DNA of 64,000 nt from Sphingobium sp. SYK-6 (GTDB taxonomy: Bacteria > Pseudomonadota > Alphaproteobacteria > Sphingomonadales > Sphingomonadaceae), in assembly GCF_000283515.1 (NCBI RefSeq), contig NC_015976.1, positions 3,504,501 through 3,568,500 on the forward strand, given 5' to 3'. This document shows, piece by piece, positions 1-9,467 of this stretch. The notes below the pieces were generated by a model. That model was given only the letters and a program-made list of their open reading frames with translations. It did not search any database and was not told where the DNA came from. Numbering within the stretch: position 1 is the stretch's first letter; every line of letters starts with the position of its first letter. Both the position numbers and the translations under genes were made by a program.

Positions 1-1701
1 GTCGTCGACGAAGGTGATGGTGGGAATCTGCGGCTGGTCCGCGCTGACCGGCCGGTAGGTGCCGAACCCCGCCTCATGGACACCGCTCGATCCGCGTCCC
101 GGCGCCGGCCAGCTCAGATGATTGTAGGAGGCGACATGGCCGAAATTGGCCTGCGGATACAGCGGGAAGCGCGCCACCTGGTTCATGGGAATGAAGCCCA
201 TCAGCGCATCATATTGCATCTCGGCGATGGGCGGGATGCCCGGGTGCAGCGCCGCCAGCTCGCTGACCAGCGTGCGGGTCCCTTCGAGCATGTCGCCTGA
301 CAGGTTGTTCTCCCACAGGCCGCAGATATCGAGAAAATAGGCGTCGATCCCGAAGCGCGTGATCATGTCGGAGATGCGTCCCTTGAGATGATCGCGCCAG
401 CTCGGCACCGCCAGATTCATGAAGGTCATGCTGGCATCACCCTTGCGGTCGCCGTCCCAGTCCACATAATCCGCGGCCATCGGCACGCCGTAGATGGTGC
501 GGATCTGCGCATCGGCCATCTGCGCGAACAGGGGCGATTGCGGGTTGGCGATATTGCTGCCGAACATCAGCGCGAAACGGAAGCCGAGCGTCTTCCCTTC
601 GGCAATCAACCGGGCGAGCCCGGCCTCCCCGCCTGTTTCGGCACCGACGCGGAAAGCCGGATAGTCCCAATAATAGCGCCCATCCCAGCCGGGCAGGAAC
701 ACCATCACATTTTGCGGATCGATCTGCTTCGCCGTCCAGCGCAGGATCTCGAGTTGCCGGTCGAAATCGTTGAACACATAGCCGGTCCAGTGTTCCCCAT
801 GGAGCGCGAGCACCAGCGCGAGATGCTTCATCCAGCTGGGCGCGTCGGCCCGGCTCGCGAAGTCCGGCAGGTTCCAGTTGCGGCGCACCGTCTCGAAGTG
901 CGGCGCGGCGATGCCGGCAAAATCGGCGGCAGACGCGATGCGCCAGGTTGCGGTCCGCACGTCGCCGCGCCGGTCCCAGCCCGCCTGCTCGTGCAGCAGC
1001 TCGACCTTGTATCCCTCCGGCCCCGGCAGGAAAGCGAAGCGGGCTGGCCGCACCTGCGTCTGCAGCGCCGAAATGCCCCAGATGCGCCCGTCCTTGCCCT
1101 CGATCGCGGCCAAGGGCGTTCCCATGCCATCCATGAGCGCCGGATATTCGAACCGTGTCTCATCCTCGCCCGGATCGATCCATTCCCGGGCCGAGGCCGA
1201 GAGCCGCCCGCGCGGCAGGCCACGCACGATGGTCTTGATTGCCTTGATGGGCTTGTCGAGCCGTGCCTCGACCTCCCACTCGATCGCGCTGTTCGCGCTG
1301 CGGACCAGCCGGGCTGTGAGACTGCCCGGCGCGCGCTGCTGGCCGCCGGCCCAGGTCAGCCCCTTCGCCACCAGCGTCAGCCCCGCCGTCCCCTCGCGCG
1401 TCACCGTGACGGTGGCGGGATCGATCCCGTAGACATTCTCGAAGGTGATGATCTCGAACCCGAAGATCAGCCCGCCGAAATCCACGGACGGTTCGGGATT
1501 GGAGAAGCTGAGCTTCATCACGCCAGCGCCCCGGCGCGGGGTGTTGACGCTATCCGTCGAGGTCAGCAGCTGGAGGCGGGCGGGATTGGGCTGCTCCGAA
1601 GGCCCTTCACGCGCGAGCGCGGGTCCGCCCGCCAGCACCGCGCTGCTGGCGGCCGCAGTCGCCAGCATCGTTCGGCGCGACATTGCTGCCGGATCACGCA
1701 T
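1..1701 (-). CDS. Tat-exported glycoside-hydrolase-like protein, C-terminus off window
   Basis: The reading frame runs off the left edge, so only the first 567 codons are visible. The start at 1701 gives [19 protein letters not shown], a twin-arginine signal ending near ALA, with a GGGGGAA ribosome site about 8 bases upstream; the ATG at 1683 is an alternative. After a beta-rich N-terminal half ([17 protein letters not shown]) comes a region with TIM-barrel character: [24 protein letters not shown] and [11 protein letters not shown], with acidic residues at strand ends as in glycosidases. The layout resembles bacterial proteins carrying the uncharacterised DUF6259 domain. Substrate unknown. 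The export signal puts it in the periplasm. The glycosidase call is inference from fold-like motifs; the signal peptide and open frame are seen directly. Confidence 0.6.
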   Translation of the reverse strand, partial: MRDPAAMSRRTMLATAAASSAVLAGGPALAREGPSEQPNPARLQLLTSTDSVNTPRRGAGVMKLSFSNPEPSVDFGGLIFGFEIITFENVYGIDPATVTVTREGTAGLTLVAKGLTWAGGQQRAPGSLTARLVRSANSAIEWEVEARLDKPIKAIKTIVRGLPRGRLSASAREWIDPGEDETRFEYPALMDGMGTPLAAIEGKDGRIWGISALQTQVRPARFAFLPGPEGYKVELLHEQAGWDRRGDVRTATWRIASAADFAGIAAPHFETVRRNWNLPDFASRADAPSWMKHLALVLALHGEHWTGYVFNDFDRQLEILRWTAKQIDPQNVMVFLPGWDGRYYWDYPAFRVGAETGGEAGLARLIAEGKTLGFRFALMFGSNIANPQSPLFAQMADAQIRTIYGVPMAADYVDWDGDRKGDASMTFMNLAVPSWRDHLKGRISDMITRFGIDAYFLDICGLWENNLSGDMLEGTRTLVSELAALHPGIPPIAEMQYDALMGFIPMNQVARFPLYPQANFGHVASYNHLSWPAPGRGSSGVHEAGFGTYRPVSADQPQIPTITFVDD

Positions 1702-1906
1702 TCAAGGTTCCCCCGTTTTTCGTCTGTTGCTCCTGGCGGGAAGACCGTCCTGCAGCCCACCCGTCCGCGTTCACGCAAACAGCATAAGCTGCCAGCGCAC
1801 CGCCGCAATCCATCAATCGCCCCGTCCGCCGCGAGGGAGGGCAAGCAGCGCGCGTCCCGCGAAGGAGGCTGGCCTTCCCCGCGCCGAGCGGCTAGCACCG
1901 CGCGCT

Positions 1907-2461
1907 ATGGCCATACTCTCCGACAAGTGGATTCGCGCGCAGGCTCAGGAAAGCGCCATGATCGAGCCGTTCGTGGAAAACCAGCGGCGCGAGGGCTGCA
2001 TCAGCTACGGCCTCTCCTCCTACGGCTATGATGCGCGCGTCGCGGACGAGTTCAAGATCTTCACCAATGTCGACAGCGCCGTCGTCGATCCCAAGGATTT
2101 CGCGTCCAACAGCTTCGTCGACCGCAAGACGGACGTGTGCATCATTCCGCCCAACAGCTTCGCGCTGGCCCGCACGGTGGAGTATTTCAGGATCCCGCGC
2201 GACGTGCTGGTGATCTGCCTCGGCAAGTCCACTTATGCGCGCTGCGGCATCATCGTGAACGTGACGCCGCTCGAGCCCGGCTGGGAAGGCCATGTGACGC
2301 TGGAATTCTCCAACACCACGCCGCTCCCCGCGAAAATCTATGCCAATGAAGGCGCCTGCCAGTTCCTCTTCCTGCAGGGCAACGAGCCTTGCGAGACGAG
2401 CTATGCCGACCGCGCCGGCAAATATATGGGGCAACGCGGCGTCACGCTGCCACGGCTTTAA
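1907..2461 (+). CDS. dcd: dCTP deaminase
   Basis: Deaminates dCTP to dUTP in the cytoplasm, feeding dUTPase and thymidylate synthesis. The 184-residue product ([12 protein letters not shown] start) matches the usual length. Family blocks are present: GKSTYARCG around residue 110, the catalytic-Glu segment [17 protein letters not shown] around residues 121-137, and the C-terminal [12 protein letters not shown] that closes over the nucleotide. The frame extends far upstream, but homologues begin at this methionine, and the upstream part overlaps the divergent exported protein gene. Stand-alone gene; the phosphatase downstream is 133 bases away. Confidence 0.95.
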   Translation: MAILSDKWIRAQAQESAMIEPFVENQRREGCISYGLSSYGYDARVADEFKIFTNVDSAVVDPKDFASNSFVDRKTDVCIIPPNSFALARTVEYFRIPRDVLVICLGKSTYARCGIIVNVTPLEPGWEGHVTLEFSNTTPLPAKIYANEGACQFLFLQGNEPCETSYADRAGKYMGQRGVTLPRL

Positions 2462-2594
2462 GGGCCTGCCCCCCGACGGTTCCGAGCACGAAGGCGGCGG
2501 AGCGACATGGCGACCGCGCGCCGCGCCGGGCTCATTCGCAGCCGCAACAATAGCTCTGGTCCTGAGGCCATGCCTGACATTATAATGGCCGTGC

Positions 2595-3398
2595 ATGTTC
2601 GGCCTTTTCAGAGCGAAGTCCGCACCGGACCTTCTCGTCGATCCGCCCCATCTGGGCGAGGGGCGCCGGGTCTACGCGATCGGTGACATTCACGGCCGCC
2701 TCGACCTGTTGAAGGACCTGATCGACATGATCGCCGCCGACGACCAGGCGCGCGGCTCCAACGGCACGACCGAACTCATCATGCTCGGCGACTTCGTGGA
2801 TCGCGGGCCGGAGAGCGCGGGCGTTCTCGACTATCTCCTGCGATTGCGGACATGGTGGCCTTCGATCACTTGCCTGCAGGGCAATCACGAGGAAGTCTTC
2901 CTGATGGCGGCCCGCGGCGACGAGGCGGCGCTGCGGTTCATGACGCGCATCGGCGGCCGGGAGACCCTGCTAAGCTACGGCGCGACCGAGAATGATCTCG
3001 ACCAGATGACGCTGGGCGAACTGCGCGACTGGCTGATGGCCGCCGTGCCCGACGCGCATCTGCAATTCATGGAGAGCATGTCGGACCGGGTGCTGATCGG
3101 CGATTATGCCTTCGTCCATGCCGGCATTCGGCCACGCGTCCCGATGGAGGAGCAGGAAGGCAAGGACCTGCGCTGGATTCGCGAGGAATTTCTGAGCTTC
3201 GAGCAGCCCCACCCTTATTTCGTCATCCACGGCCATTCGATCACGTCCGGCGTCGATCAGAAGGGCAATCGGATGGGGATCGACACCGGCGCCTATGCCT
3301 CGGGGGTCCTCACCGCGGTCGGGCTGGAAGGCAGCGACCAGTGGTTCCTCAGCACCTCGGGTCCTGGCACCGGCGATTTCTCCGGCATCGACGACTGA
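2595..3398 (+). CDS. Serine/threonine protein phosphatase-like metallophosphoesterase
   Basis: A 267-residue calcineurin-like phosphoesterase. The metal-binding signatures occur in order: GDIHG (residues about 30-34), GDFVDRG (about 64-70), GNHEE (about 97-101), and late histidines in VHAG and HGHS. This is the PrpA/ApaH-like bacterial PPP group, acting on phosphoproteins or dinucleoside polyphosphates; sequence alone does not separate these. No signal peptide, so cytoplasmic. It converges with ctrA, and a shared hairpin lies between the two stop codons. Confidence 0.85.
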   Translation: MFGLFRAKSAPDLLVDPPHLGEGRRVYAIGDIHGRLDLLKDLIDMIAADDQARGSNGTTELIMLGDFVDRGPESAGVLDYLLRLRTWWPSITCLQGNHEEVFLMAARGDEAALRFMTRIGGRETLLSYGATENDLDQMTLGELRDWLMAAVPDAHLQFMESMSDRVLIGDYAFVHAGIRPRVPMEEQEGKDLRWIREEFLSFEQPHPYFVIHGHSITSGVDQKGNRMGIDTGAYASGVLTAVGLEGSDQWFLSTSGPGTGDFSGIDD

Positions 3399-3417
3399 CC
3401 GGAAGCCCGGAAATGAC

Positions 3418-3446
3418 AAAGCCGGCGGATCGCTCCACCGGCTTCG
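3418..3446 (-). terminator. Hairpin terminator downstream of ctrA
   Basis: On the minus strand an AGCCGG/CCGGCT stem is followed by TTTGTCATTT. It lies about 35 bases after the ctrA stop and may act on both converging genes. Confidence 0.6.
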
Positions 3447-3479
3447 CGCATCAGGAGATTTCAGGAGCGTCGCTGCGCG

Positions 3480-4187
3480 TCAGGCGACCTGCGTGAAATC
3501 GTCGATCGCTTCATCGGGATCGCGCAGCACATAGCCACGACCCCAGACGGTCTCGATGTAATTCTCGCCGCTGCAGGCCAGGCTGAGCTTCTTGCGCAGC
3601 TTGCAGATGAAGACGTCGATGATCTTGAGTTCCGGCTCGTCCATGCCGCCATAGAGATGATTGAGGAACATCTCCTTGGTGAGCGTGGTGCCCTTGCGGA
3701 GCGAGAGCAGCTCCAGCATGGCATATTCCTTGCCGGTGAGGTGAACGCGGTTGCCGTCCACTTCCACGGTCTTGGCGTCGAGATTGACGGCAAGCTTGCC
3801 GGTGCGGATGACGGACTGGGAATGGCCCTTGGACCGGCGAACCACGGCATGGATGCGCGCCACCAGCTCTTCCTTGTGGAAAGGCTTGGTCACATAGTCG
3901 TCGGCGCCGAAACCGAAGGAGCGGACCTTGCTGTCCATCTCCGAAATGCCCGAGAGGATGAGAACCGGCGTCTGGACGCGGGCGCTGCGCAGCTTCTTGA
4001 GCACGTCATAGCCGTGCATGTCCGGCAGGTTCAGGTCGAGGCAGATGATATCGTAATCATAGAGCTTGCCGAGATCGAGACCTTCCTCGCCCAGGTCCGT
4101 CGTATAGACGTTGAACCCTTCGGTGGTCAGCATGAGTTCGATCGCCTTGGCGGTCGTCGGTTCGTCTTCAATCAGCAGCACGCGCAT
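3480..4187 (-). CDS. ctrA: Cell-cycle response regulator CtrA
   Basis: Master OmpR-type regulator of the alphaproteobacterial cell cycle, flagellar and envelope genes; phosphorylated through the CckA-ChpT relay and binding TTAA-N7-TTAAC. The 235-residue product has a receiver domain with Asp8 and the phosphoacceptor Asp51 ([11 protein letters not shown]), the switch Lys in DDYVTKPFH, and a winged-helix DNA-binding domain (about residues 125-225) ending in [13 protein letters not shown]. The length and the near-invariant N-terminus [19 protein letters not shown] leave little doubt. The long upstream gap carries CtrA-like half sites and one GANTC methylation site, as expected for autoregulation. 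Transcribed alone. Confidence 0.97.
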   Translation of the reverse strand: MRVLLIEDEPTTAKAIELMLTTEGFNVYTTDLGEEGLDLGKLYDYDIICLDLNLPDMHGYDVLKKLRSARVQTPVLILSGISEMDSKVRSFGFGADDYVTKPFHKEELVARIHAVVRRSKGHSQSVIRTGKLAVNLDAKTVEVDGNRVHLTGKEYAMLELLSLRKGTTLTKEMFLNHLYGGMDEPELKIIDVFICKLRKKLSLACSGENYIETVWGRGYVLRDPDEAIDDFTQVA

Positions 4188-4251
4188 ATGCTAGCCCCTC
4201 TGTTCGATCGTCCGGCGCGCCTTACCCGGCATGGCAGGCCCGAGCGCAACT

Positions 4252-4316
4252 ATTAACCATATGAGGTATGAACGCAAAAGGTTAATTTTGGGTAAAGTGG
4301 CTTGTCTCCGCGAGTC
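4252..4316 (-). promoter_or_regulatory. ctrA control region: CtrA-like sites and a GANTC site
   Basis: Read toward ctrA, TTTA-N7-TTAAC (4281-4296) matches the CtrA consensus TTAA-N7-TTAAC with one mismatch. ATTAACCATAT at 4252-4262 adds a TTAACC half site. GAGTC at 4312-4316 is a CcrM-type GANTC methylation site. The arrangement recalls the Caulobacter ctrA promoter, where methylation and autoregulation time expression. Binding is inferred, not shown. Confidence 0.6.
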
Positions 4317-4371
4317 GCGACTGCTTGACGGCGAAAGTCACACCGATCGGGAGGCGTGGCTGACGACGCCT

Positions 4372-5379
4372 TCACCGCACGTTGCCGGGCTCTCCGAGCA
4401 GAAGCCGGCGCCCCAGAGACGATTGCCGGATCAGCGCATCCAGCGCCAGGGATGCGCCCAATGCGACGGGAAGGAGAACGGCTTTCGACGCATAAGGCGA
4501 AAGATAGTGAATGAAGGCGACGTGCGCATACATCACGGTCAATGACCGGCGCCCGACCCAGCCGAGCGTTGCAAGGGCCGGACGGGGCAGCCCCCGGACG
4601 AGCGCGGCAAGCGCCACCGTGACCGCGAAGGCGCCCGCCAGCGAAAGCACCGGCCAGCCCAGATCGCCGGCTTTCATGTTGATGGGCGGGAACCATGCCA
4701 AGACGATCAGCGCCGCCACGATACTGGTAAGCAGGATGGGCCGCGCAAGCGGATCGCGCAGGCGCCAGAGGCCCCCGGCCCACATCAGCAGCACGGCGCC
4801 GGGCACGGACAGCAGCGCCATCGGCGAATGCGCCGTCATGGCCGGCAGCAAAAGCGAAAGCCCCAGCACGCCGGCCATGAATCCCGCGACGCGCGGGCTC
4901 GCCGCGGTGCGTCCCCCGGCGATCACGCCATTCCAGACAAGACGCGACACGAACAGGCACGGGATAAACCACAAGATCGTGAACGGCCCCCGCAGCGTCT
5001 CGGGCGCCAGAAGGATTGTCGCCAGCCCCGTCCCCCAGTCGGGAAAGATCGGCCGTACGCCCCGCGCCCCCTCGATCATGAAATCGGCGGCGAGCAGCAG
5101 GAGCGAGAAGCTGAGGAACGGAAGCCCCAGCCCTCGCGCGCAGGACCGCAGCAGAGCGCCCCATGGCCTGTGGCTGGCCGTATAGCCCGAGAGAATGAAG
5201 AAGAGCGGCATGTGAAACGCATAGATGCCGTCGCGCACGGCGCCGCGCGTCCAGACATGGCCGGCGACCACCGCGATGATGCCGAGCCCCTTGAGCGCGT
5301 CCACCCAGTCAAGCCGCGCGGACGCTGCCAGGCCGGCCCTCGCCTCCCCCGTCATGCGCTTGCTGCTTCCCCCGCTCAT
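4372..5379 (-). CDS. Acyltransferase 3 family membrane protein
   Basis: A polytopic inner-membrane protein of about 335 residues with roughly ten hydrophobic segments. The N-terminal block RLDWVDALKGLGIIAVVAGH carries the conserved catalytic-type His after a hydrophobic stretch, followed by FHMPLFFILSGY, both typical of acyltransferase 3 (O-acetylase) proteins that decorate polysaccharides, lipids or small molecules. The acceptor cannot be deduced. The start could be ATG 5379, GTG 5385 or a later ATG near 5355 behind a GGGGGAA site. Divergent from the pseudouridine synthase gene with only a short shared promoter gap. Confidence 0.85.
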   Translation of the reverse strand: MSGGSSKRMTGEARAGLAASARLDWVDALKGLGIIAVVAGHVWTRGAVRDGIYAFHMPLFFILSGYTASHRPWGALLRSCARGLGLPFLSFSLLLLAADFMIEGARGVRPIFPDWGTGLATILLAPETLRGPFTILWFIPCLFVSRLVWNGVIAGGRTAASPRVAGFMAGVLGLSLLLPAMTAHSPMALLSVPGAVLLMWAGGLWRLRDPLARPILLTSIVAALIVLAWFPPINMKAGDLGWPVLSLAGAFAVTVALAALVRGLPRPALATLGWVGRRSLTVMYAHVAFIHYLSPYASKAVLLPVALGASLALDALIRQSSLGRRLLLGEPGNVR

Positions 5380-5402
5380 GGGCACGGCCTATAGGCTCGT
5401 TC

Positions 5403-6137
5403 ATGGCAGTCAACTCACGATCACAACACCACTCAGGCGGCCTTTCGCCCATCACTGACCGCGTGCTCTTCATCGACGGCGAAGCGATCATTCTGGACAA
5501 GCCGGCCGGTCTGCCGGTCGATCCTCCGCGCGATGGAAGCCTCAGCCTTCACAATCATCTGGCGTCGCTGACCTTCGGCTTCGAGCGCTGGCCTGTCGCG
5601 GTCCACCGGCTGGACCGGGATACCAGCGGGTGCCTGCTGCTCGCGCGCAATCCCAAGGCCGCCAAGCGCTTCACCGAGGCCTTCGAGGCGCGCGCGGTGG
5701 AGAAAAGCTATCTCGCGGTGGTGGATGGCGTGCCCGATGCGCCGGAAGGGGTGATCGATCTGCCCCTCGCCAAGCGGAGCACGGCCGCGACCGGTTGGCG
5801 CATGGTGCCCGACGCGGCCGGCAAGCAGGCCGTGACGCATTGGCATCTGCTGGCTGCGCGGGACGGCCGCGCGCTGCTGCGCTTCACGCCGGAGACCGGA
5901 CGCACGCACCAGTTGCGCGCTCATTCGCTCCATGGCCTGGGCTTCGGCATTCTTGGCGATCCGGTCTATTCGTCCGGTGCCGAGCCACTCTGGACCGGGG
6001 GATTGCTGCTGCACGCCCGCAGCCTTTCCATGCCACGCCCGGGCAAGGCCCCCGCCGCAGCGATCGCGCCCGTGCCGCCCCGCTTCGCCCAGGCCGGCTT
6101 TCCCGACGCAGAGGCGCTGGACAGCTCCGATGTCTGA
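5403..6137 (+). CDS. RluA-family pseudouridine synthase
   Basis: Isomerises uridine to pseudouridine in rRNA or tRNA. The 244-residue protein carries the family motif HRLDRDTSG at residues 68-76, with Asp71 as the expected catalytic residue, and the RTHQLRAH block near residue 168. No S4 RNA-binding domain is present, so it belongs to the short RluA/TruC/RsuA-like forms; the exact target base is unknown. Its stop overlaps the start of arfB by 8 bases (ATGTCTGA), so the two are translationally coupled ribosome-related genes. Confidence 0.88.
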   Translation: MAVNSRSQHHSGGLSPITDRVLFIDGEAIILDKPAGLPVDPPRDGSLSLHNHLASLTFGFERWPVAVHRLDRDTSGCLLLARNPKAAKRFTEAFEARAVEKSYLAVVDGVPDAPEGVIDLPLAKRSTAATGWRMVPDAAGKQAVTHWHLLAARDGRALLRFTPETGRTHQLRAHSLHGLGFGILGDPVYSSGAEPLWTGGLLLHARSLSMPRPGKAPAAAIAPVPPRFAQAGFPDAEALDSSDV

Positions 6138-6534
6138 CCGGATCATTCCGGACGAGGCTTTTGAAGAGCGTTTCATCACGGCAAGCGGGCCCGGCGGCCA
6201 GAATGTGAACAAGGTGGCCAGCGCGGTGCAACTGCGGGTCGATGTCTTCCGCCTCGGCCTCTCTCCGGAGAGCTACCGGCGGCTGAAGGCCATCGCCGGA
6301 TCGAGGCTGACCGCGAGCGGCACGCTCGTCATTCTCGCCCAGCGCTTCCGCACCCAGGAAGCCAATCGCGAGGATGCCCGCGCCCGCCTCATCGCCATGC
6401 TCGACAAGGCGGACGAGCGCGAGGCCCGCCGCATTCGCACAAGGCCCTCCAAGGCCGCCAAGGCCCGCAGGGTGGATGCCAAGAAAGCCCGCAGCACCGT
6501 GAAGGCAGCGCGCACGCGCGTGCGGATCGACTAG
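6130..6534 (+). CDS. arfB: Ribosome-rescue peptidyl-tRNA hydrolase ArfB
   Basis: Releases nascent chains from ribosomes stalled on truncated mRNA, a back-up to tmRNA. The 134-residue product has the catalytic GGQ at residues 22-24 (ASGPGGQNVNK) and the lysine/arginine-rich C-terminal tail (KKARSTVKAARTRVRID) that enters the empty mRNA channel. The start is fixed by overlap with the pseudouridine synthase stop codon. This genome segment also holds ssrA near 26.2 kb, so both trans-translation and ArfB rescue are encoded. Confidence 0.93.
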   Translation: MSDRIIPDEAFEERFITASGPGGQNVNKVASAVQLRVDVFRLGLSPESYRRLKAIAGSRLTASGTLVILAQRFRTQEANREDARARLIAMLDKADEREARRIRTRPSKAAKARRVDAKKARSTVKAARTRVRID

Positions 6535-6712
6535 GTAGGGCGGACGGTTTAGGCCCGACAAATGGTCTGCTGTTGGGTCGCCCTGGTAGCCAGCGCCGTG
6601 GCTGATTAGTTGTGGAAAGCGGACACCAGCAGCAGGAGTCGAGCCTCATCACAAGTTTCGTTGCGGCTGCCAACCGGGCTGTCTAACTTCGTCGCATGCC
6701 GAAAGGGTTGGG

Positions 6713-7471
6713 ATGAAGTGGACGCTAGGATTAATGGGCTTTGCGGGCTTAGCCATTTTTGGTTCGGTTCTGGTCCTGACGTATGTGTCGCCGATCCATG
6801 TCGAGCGCGCCGCGCGCGGCTTCGTTCAGAGCCAGATAAAGCGGCAAATCAAAAATGAACTCGGCATCCACCCACGAGAAGCTCGGGACGTCCGAGTCGG
6901 CGGTATGGCCGAGGTTTTGGCGCAGCGGAACAAAGAGGAGATCAGCGTGCTGCGGCAGCATCTGGCAAGTGGACTCGACGCGCAGATTGCAGACACCTTG
7001 GCAAGGATGCAGGATGCCGATTGCGAATGCCGTGAATTTATGCGACGAGGCCTAGATACAGTTGGTCAATCGCGCCTTTCGAACTTGCAGCGCGCCGAGC
7101 CTCAACTGCGCAGAATAATTGAGGGAAAGTACAGCGAGATCGTCACCGATCTGCTACGCGATTTGCGTATTTTCCTTGGCACAAACATGTTCGCCTTCGT
7201 GCTTCTGCTAGTCCTTTCAGTTGCGAGGCCTAGCTATACGCGCCAGCTGTTTGTGCCGGGCATCCTGCTCGGGGTGGCCGTCGCAACGGGGAGCGTCATC
7301 TATTTGTTTGGCCAGAACTGGTTTTTTACCATCCTTTACGGCGATTTCGTGGGCTGGGCTTATGGCCTTTGGCTATTGCTGATCTTCGGGCTTTTTTGTG
7401 ACATCGTTTTGTTCAAGGCCAAGGTAACGACACAGATTGTCGATGCGCTGTCTCCCGCGGTTCCTTGCTGA
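6713..7471 (+). CDS. Membrane protein of unknown function
   Basis: I do not recognise this 252-residue protein. It has an N-terminal membrane segment (LMGFAGLAIFGSVLVLTYV), a polar, probably coiled region of about 130 residues rich in Arg/Glu/Gln, including a Cys pair (DADCECREF), then three more hydrophobic segments near residues 160-235. A good AAAGGG ribosome site precedes the ATG. Base composition is visibly less GC-rich and codon use looser than in its neighbours. The flanking gaps on both sides contain fragments of the dispersed repeats, which suggests acquisition. Function unknown; an envelope sensor or sealing role would be a guess. Confidence 0.65.
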   Translation: MKWTLGLMGFAGLAIFGSVLVLTYVSPIHVERAARGFVQSQIKRQIKNELGIHPREARDVRVGGMAEVLAQRNKEEISVLRQHLASGLDAQIADTLARMQDADCECREFMRRGLDTVGQSRLSNLQRAEPQLRRIIEGKYSEIVTDLLRDLRIFLGTNMFAFVLLLVLSVARPSYTRQLFVPGILLGVAVATGSVIYLFGQNWFFTILYGDFVGWAYGLWLLLIFGLFCDIVLFKAKVTTQIVDALSPAVPC

Positions 7472-7788
7472 TTGTGATGGCTACAAAGTCATTCGCGCGG
7501 AATAGCTGGCGCCTGCGAAGCCTCATGTCCCGAATGGCGGCTTCGGGAAGGAAAATGCCGTATAACCGCCGTTTCCCAACGCCATCGAATTTGTCCACGG
7601 TGCCCTCGAGCACTGGCGAATGCGGGTGTGGCCGGGTTTTCTGAGGCTCCTCGTTCGAATATGTTGAGGCCGGACGCGATATCTTTGCGACCCGGCTCGC
7701 TTTTCCGTTCTCCCCAATCCCCTTTTACCTGAATAGACCACCTGGAACCGGCCGATGGCGAGCCCAAGGAAATGGCCTGCCGCGCCCC
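7472..7788. other. Gene-free gap with repeat-derived fragments
   Basis: No credible coding frame. CGAATTTGTCCA at 7586-7597 matches the end of the composite repeat found at 20.1 and 27.7 kb. On the other side of the orphan membrane gene, TGTGGAAAGCGGACACC (near 6612) also resembles repeat sequence. Confidence 0.4.
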
Positions 7789-8670
7789 TCAGAACGGCGA
7801 AGGGCTGGCTTGCGGCGCGGCCGGGCTCGGTAACGGGGATGGGCGGCTCTCGGATGGCGGTGAGGCGGATGGCGCGGGAGCCGGGGCGGGCTGGACCGGC
7901 TTGGGAGCGGACGAACGGCTGGGGCTGGGGCTGGGGCTAGGCCGGGGCTGAGGCTTGGGCTTCGGCGGCGTGACCGGTTCGGCAGCGGAGCGTCGCGCGG
8001 GTTCGCTGCGCTGACGCTGCGGGGGCGGCGCGCCCGTCGCGCGGGCTGAAGGCGTGGCCGCCGCTGGCTGCGGCTCTGCGGCGGGTGCGGCATTGTCCGG
8101 CTGCGGCAGGTCCGCCTCCGCCTCGACAGGCGCCGGCTCGGGAATGGTCACCGCGACGCCGGCAGGAGACAGGCCGTCGGCGACATGCCCCGCTCCTGTC
8201 AGGAACAGGGCAAGCGAGAAGAGGGCGAGAAACGACGTCACGGCCAGCCACAGCACGCCCATGCGCCGAACCAGCTGCGCCGATGACAGGCTTTCCTCCG
8301 ATGGTGCGCCCGTGGCGGCAACCTCTGCCCAATGGGCCATGGCGAGACGGATCGACCGCGTCACCGGGATCATCAGCGCCAGCCCCGCGATCGCGGCAAG
8401 CAGCGCCGCCATGACGCCGCCGAAGAAGAGCGCGAGAAGCATGGGGCGGCCGACCGGCGCATCCGGCACCAGACCCGCCAGGCACAGCCAGATGGCACCG
8501 GCATTCAGCGCCACGAGCATCGTGAGGAGCCAGCGATACAGCGCCGATGCCTCGCCGATCAGCCGGGTAAGCCCTTCGCCCAGCCGCTCGACGCCGCGCC
8601 GTCCGACTTCCCGCGCCAGCGCGCCGGTCGCCTCGCCCCTGCCGATGTCGCCTTCGCTTGCCGGACCCAT
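7789..8670 (-). CDS. Membrane protein with proline-rich C-terminal tail
   Basis: A 293-residue protein with three hydrophobic segments (about residues 45-68, 77-102 and 134-158) followed by a tail of about 120 residues made largely of Pro, Ala, Ser, Glu and Arg (PKPKPQPRPSPSPSPSRS). The first 40 residues are amphipathic and charged. I recognise no family. The tail probably spans the periplasm or binds a partner, much as Pro-rich TonB-like stalks do, but no TonB C-terminal domain is present. Divergent from the GAF-domain reductase gene. Confidence 0.6.
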   Translation of the reverse strand: MGPASEGDIGRGEATGALAREVGRRGVERLGEGLTRLIGEASALYRWLLTMLVALNAGAIWLCLAGLVPDAPVGRPMLLALFFGGVMAALLAAIAGLALMIPVTRSIRLAMAHWAEVAATGAPSEESLSSAQLVRRMGVLWLAVTSFLALFSLALFLTGAGHVADGLSPAGVAVTIPEPAPVEAEADLPQPDNAAPAAEPQPAAATPSARATGAPPPQRQRSEPARRSAAEPVTPPKPKPQPRPSPSPSPSRSSAPKPVQPAPAPAPSASPPSESRPSPLPSPAAPQASPSPF

Positions 8671-8818
8671 GGCGCTCCCTGTCGTCGCAATGCCTCAGCC
8701 GCTGCTGATGACCCCGGAAAGGCCGAACTGCAAGCGCGAACAGCTGCGGGGCGGGCGGTTTCCGGCTATCGCATCTCCCCTGTCAAACAGGCTGGCGAGC
8801 GGGCGTCCAACGGCCTAC

Positions 8819-9316
8819 ATGCACGCCATGTACGACTTTGCCCCGACGGCCTCCGCCGACAAGCCCGCGCTCTATGCCGACCTCGTCCTGGCCGCCCGGG
8901 CCATCGTGGAGGGCGAACCCGATCCCATCGCCAACATGGCCAATGTGGCAGCGCTGGTCTGGCAATTCCTTCCGGACCTCAACTGGGCAGGCTTCTACCG
9001 GCTGATCGGCGATGAGCTGGTTCTCGGCCCCTTCCAGGGCAAGGCGGCCTGCATCCGCATCCCGCTGGGCAAGGGGGTGTGCGGCACGGCGGCGGCAACC
9101 CGCCGGACGCAGCGGGTCGAGGATGTCCATGCCTTTCCCGGCCATATCGCCTGCGATGCCGCCTCCGCTTCGGAGATCGTCGTGCCCGTCCTCCATGGCG
9201 AGCGGCTCATCGGCGTGCTGGACCTCGACAGCCCCCTGCCCGCCCGCTTCGATCAGGCCGATGCAGAGGGACTGGAAGCGCTCTGCGCGGCCATCTCGTC
9301 GGCACTTGTCGGCTGA
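8819..9316 (+). CDS. msrC: Free methionine-(R)-sulfoxide reductase (GAF domain)
   Basis: Reduces free L-methionine-(R)-sulfoxide using thioredoxin. The roughly 165-residue GAF-domain protein retains the three diagnostic cysteines (Cys78, Cys88 and Cys112 counted from this start) in KAACIRIPLGKGVCGTAA and GHIACDAAS, plus the NWAGFYRL and GVLDLDSP blocks. Start may be ATG 8819 or ATG 8828 (MYDF); neither has a strong ribosome site. Complements MsrA at 51.6 kb, which acts on S-epimers and protein-bound residues. Confidence 0.9.
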   Translation: MHAMYDFAPTASADKPALYADLVLAARAIVEGEPDPIANMANVAALVWQFLPDLNWAGFYRLIGDELVLGPFQGKAACIRIPLGKGVCGTAAATRRTQRVEDVHAFPGHIACDAASASEIVVPVLHGERLIGVLDLDSPLPARFDQADAEGLEALCAAISSALVG

Positions 9317-9467
9317 GGCCTTGCCGATCGCGCCGCCCGGCCCGAACCAGATCGGGACAGGTGCCGGGACGAGCGGCATGGAAAGAGCCATGCACGGCTG
9401 CTAATTCCGCACATGACCAGCGGTTCGCGAAGGGAAGCGAAGCCGCGAGGAAGCGGAAGGCGGCGCC

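Noticed and set aside
388..2031. Long plus-strand frame of 547 codons
   Set aside because: Antisense to the Tat-exported protein gene; Arg/Pro/His/Ala-rich translation typical of the opposite strand in GC-rich DNA, and it runs into dcd.
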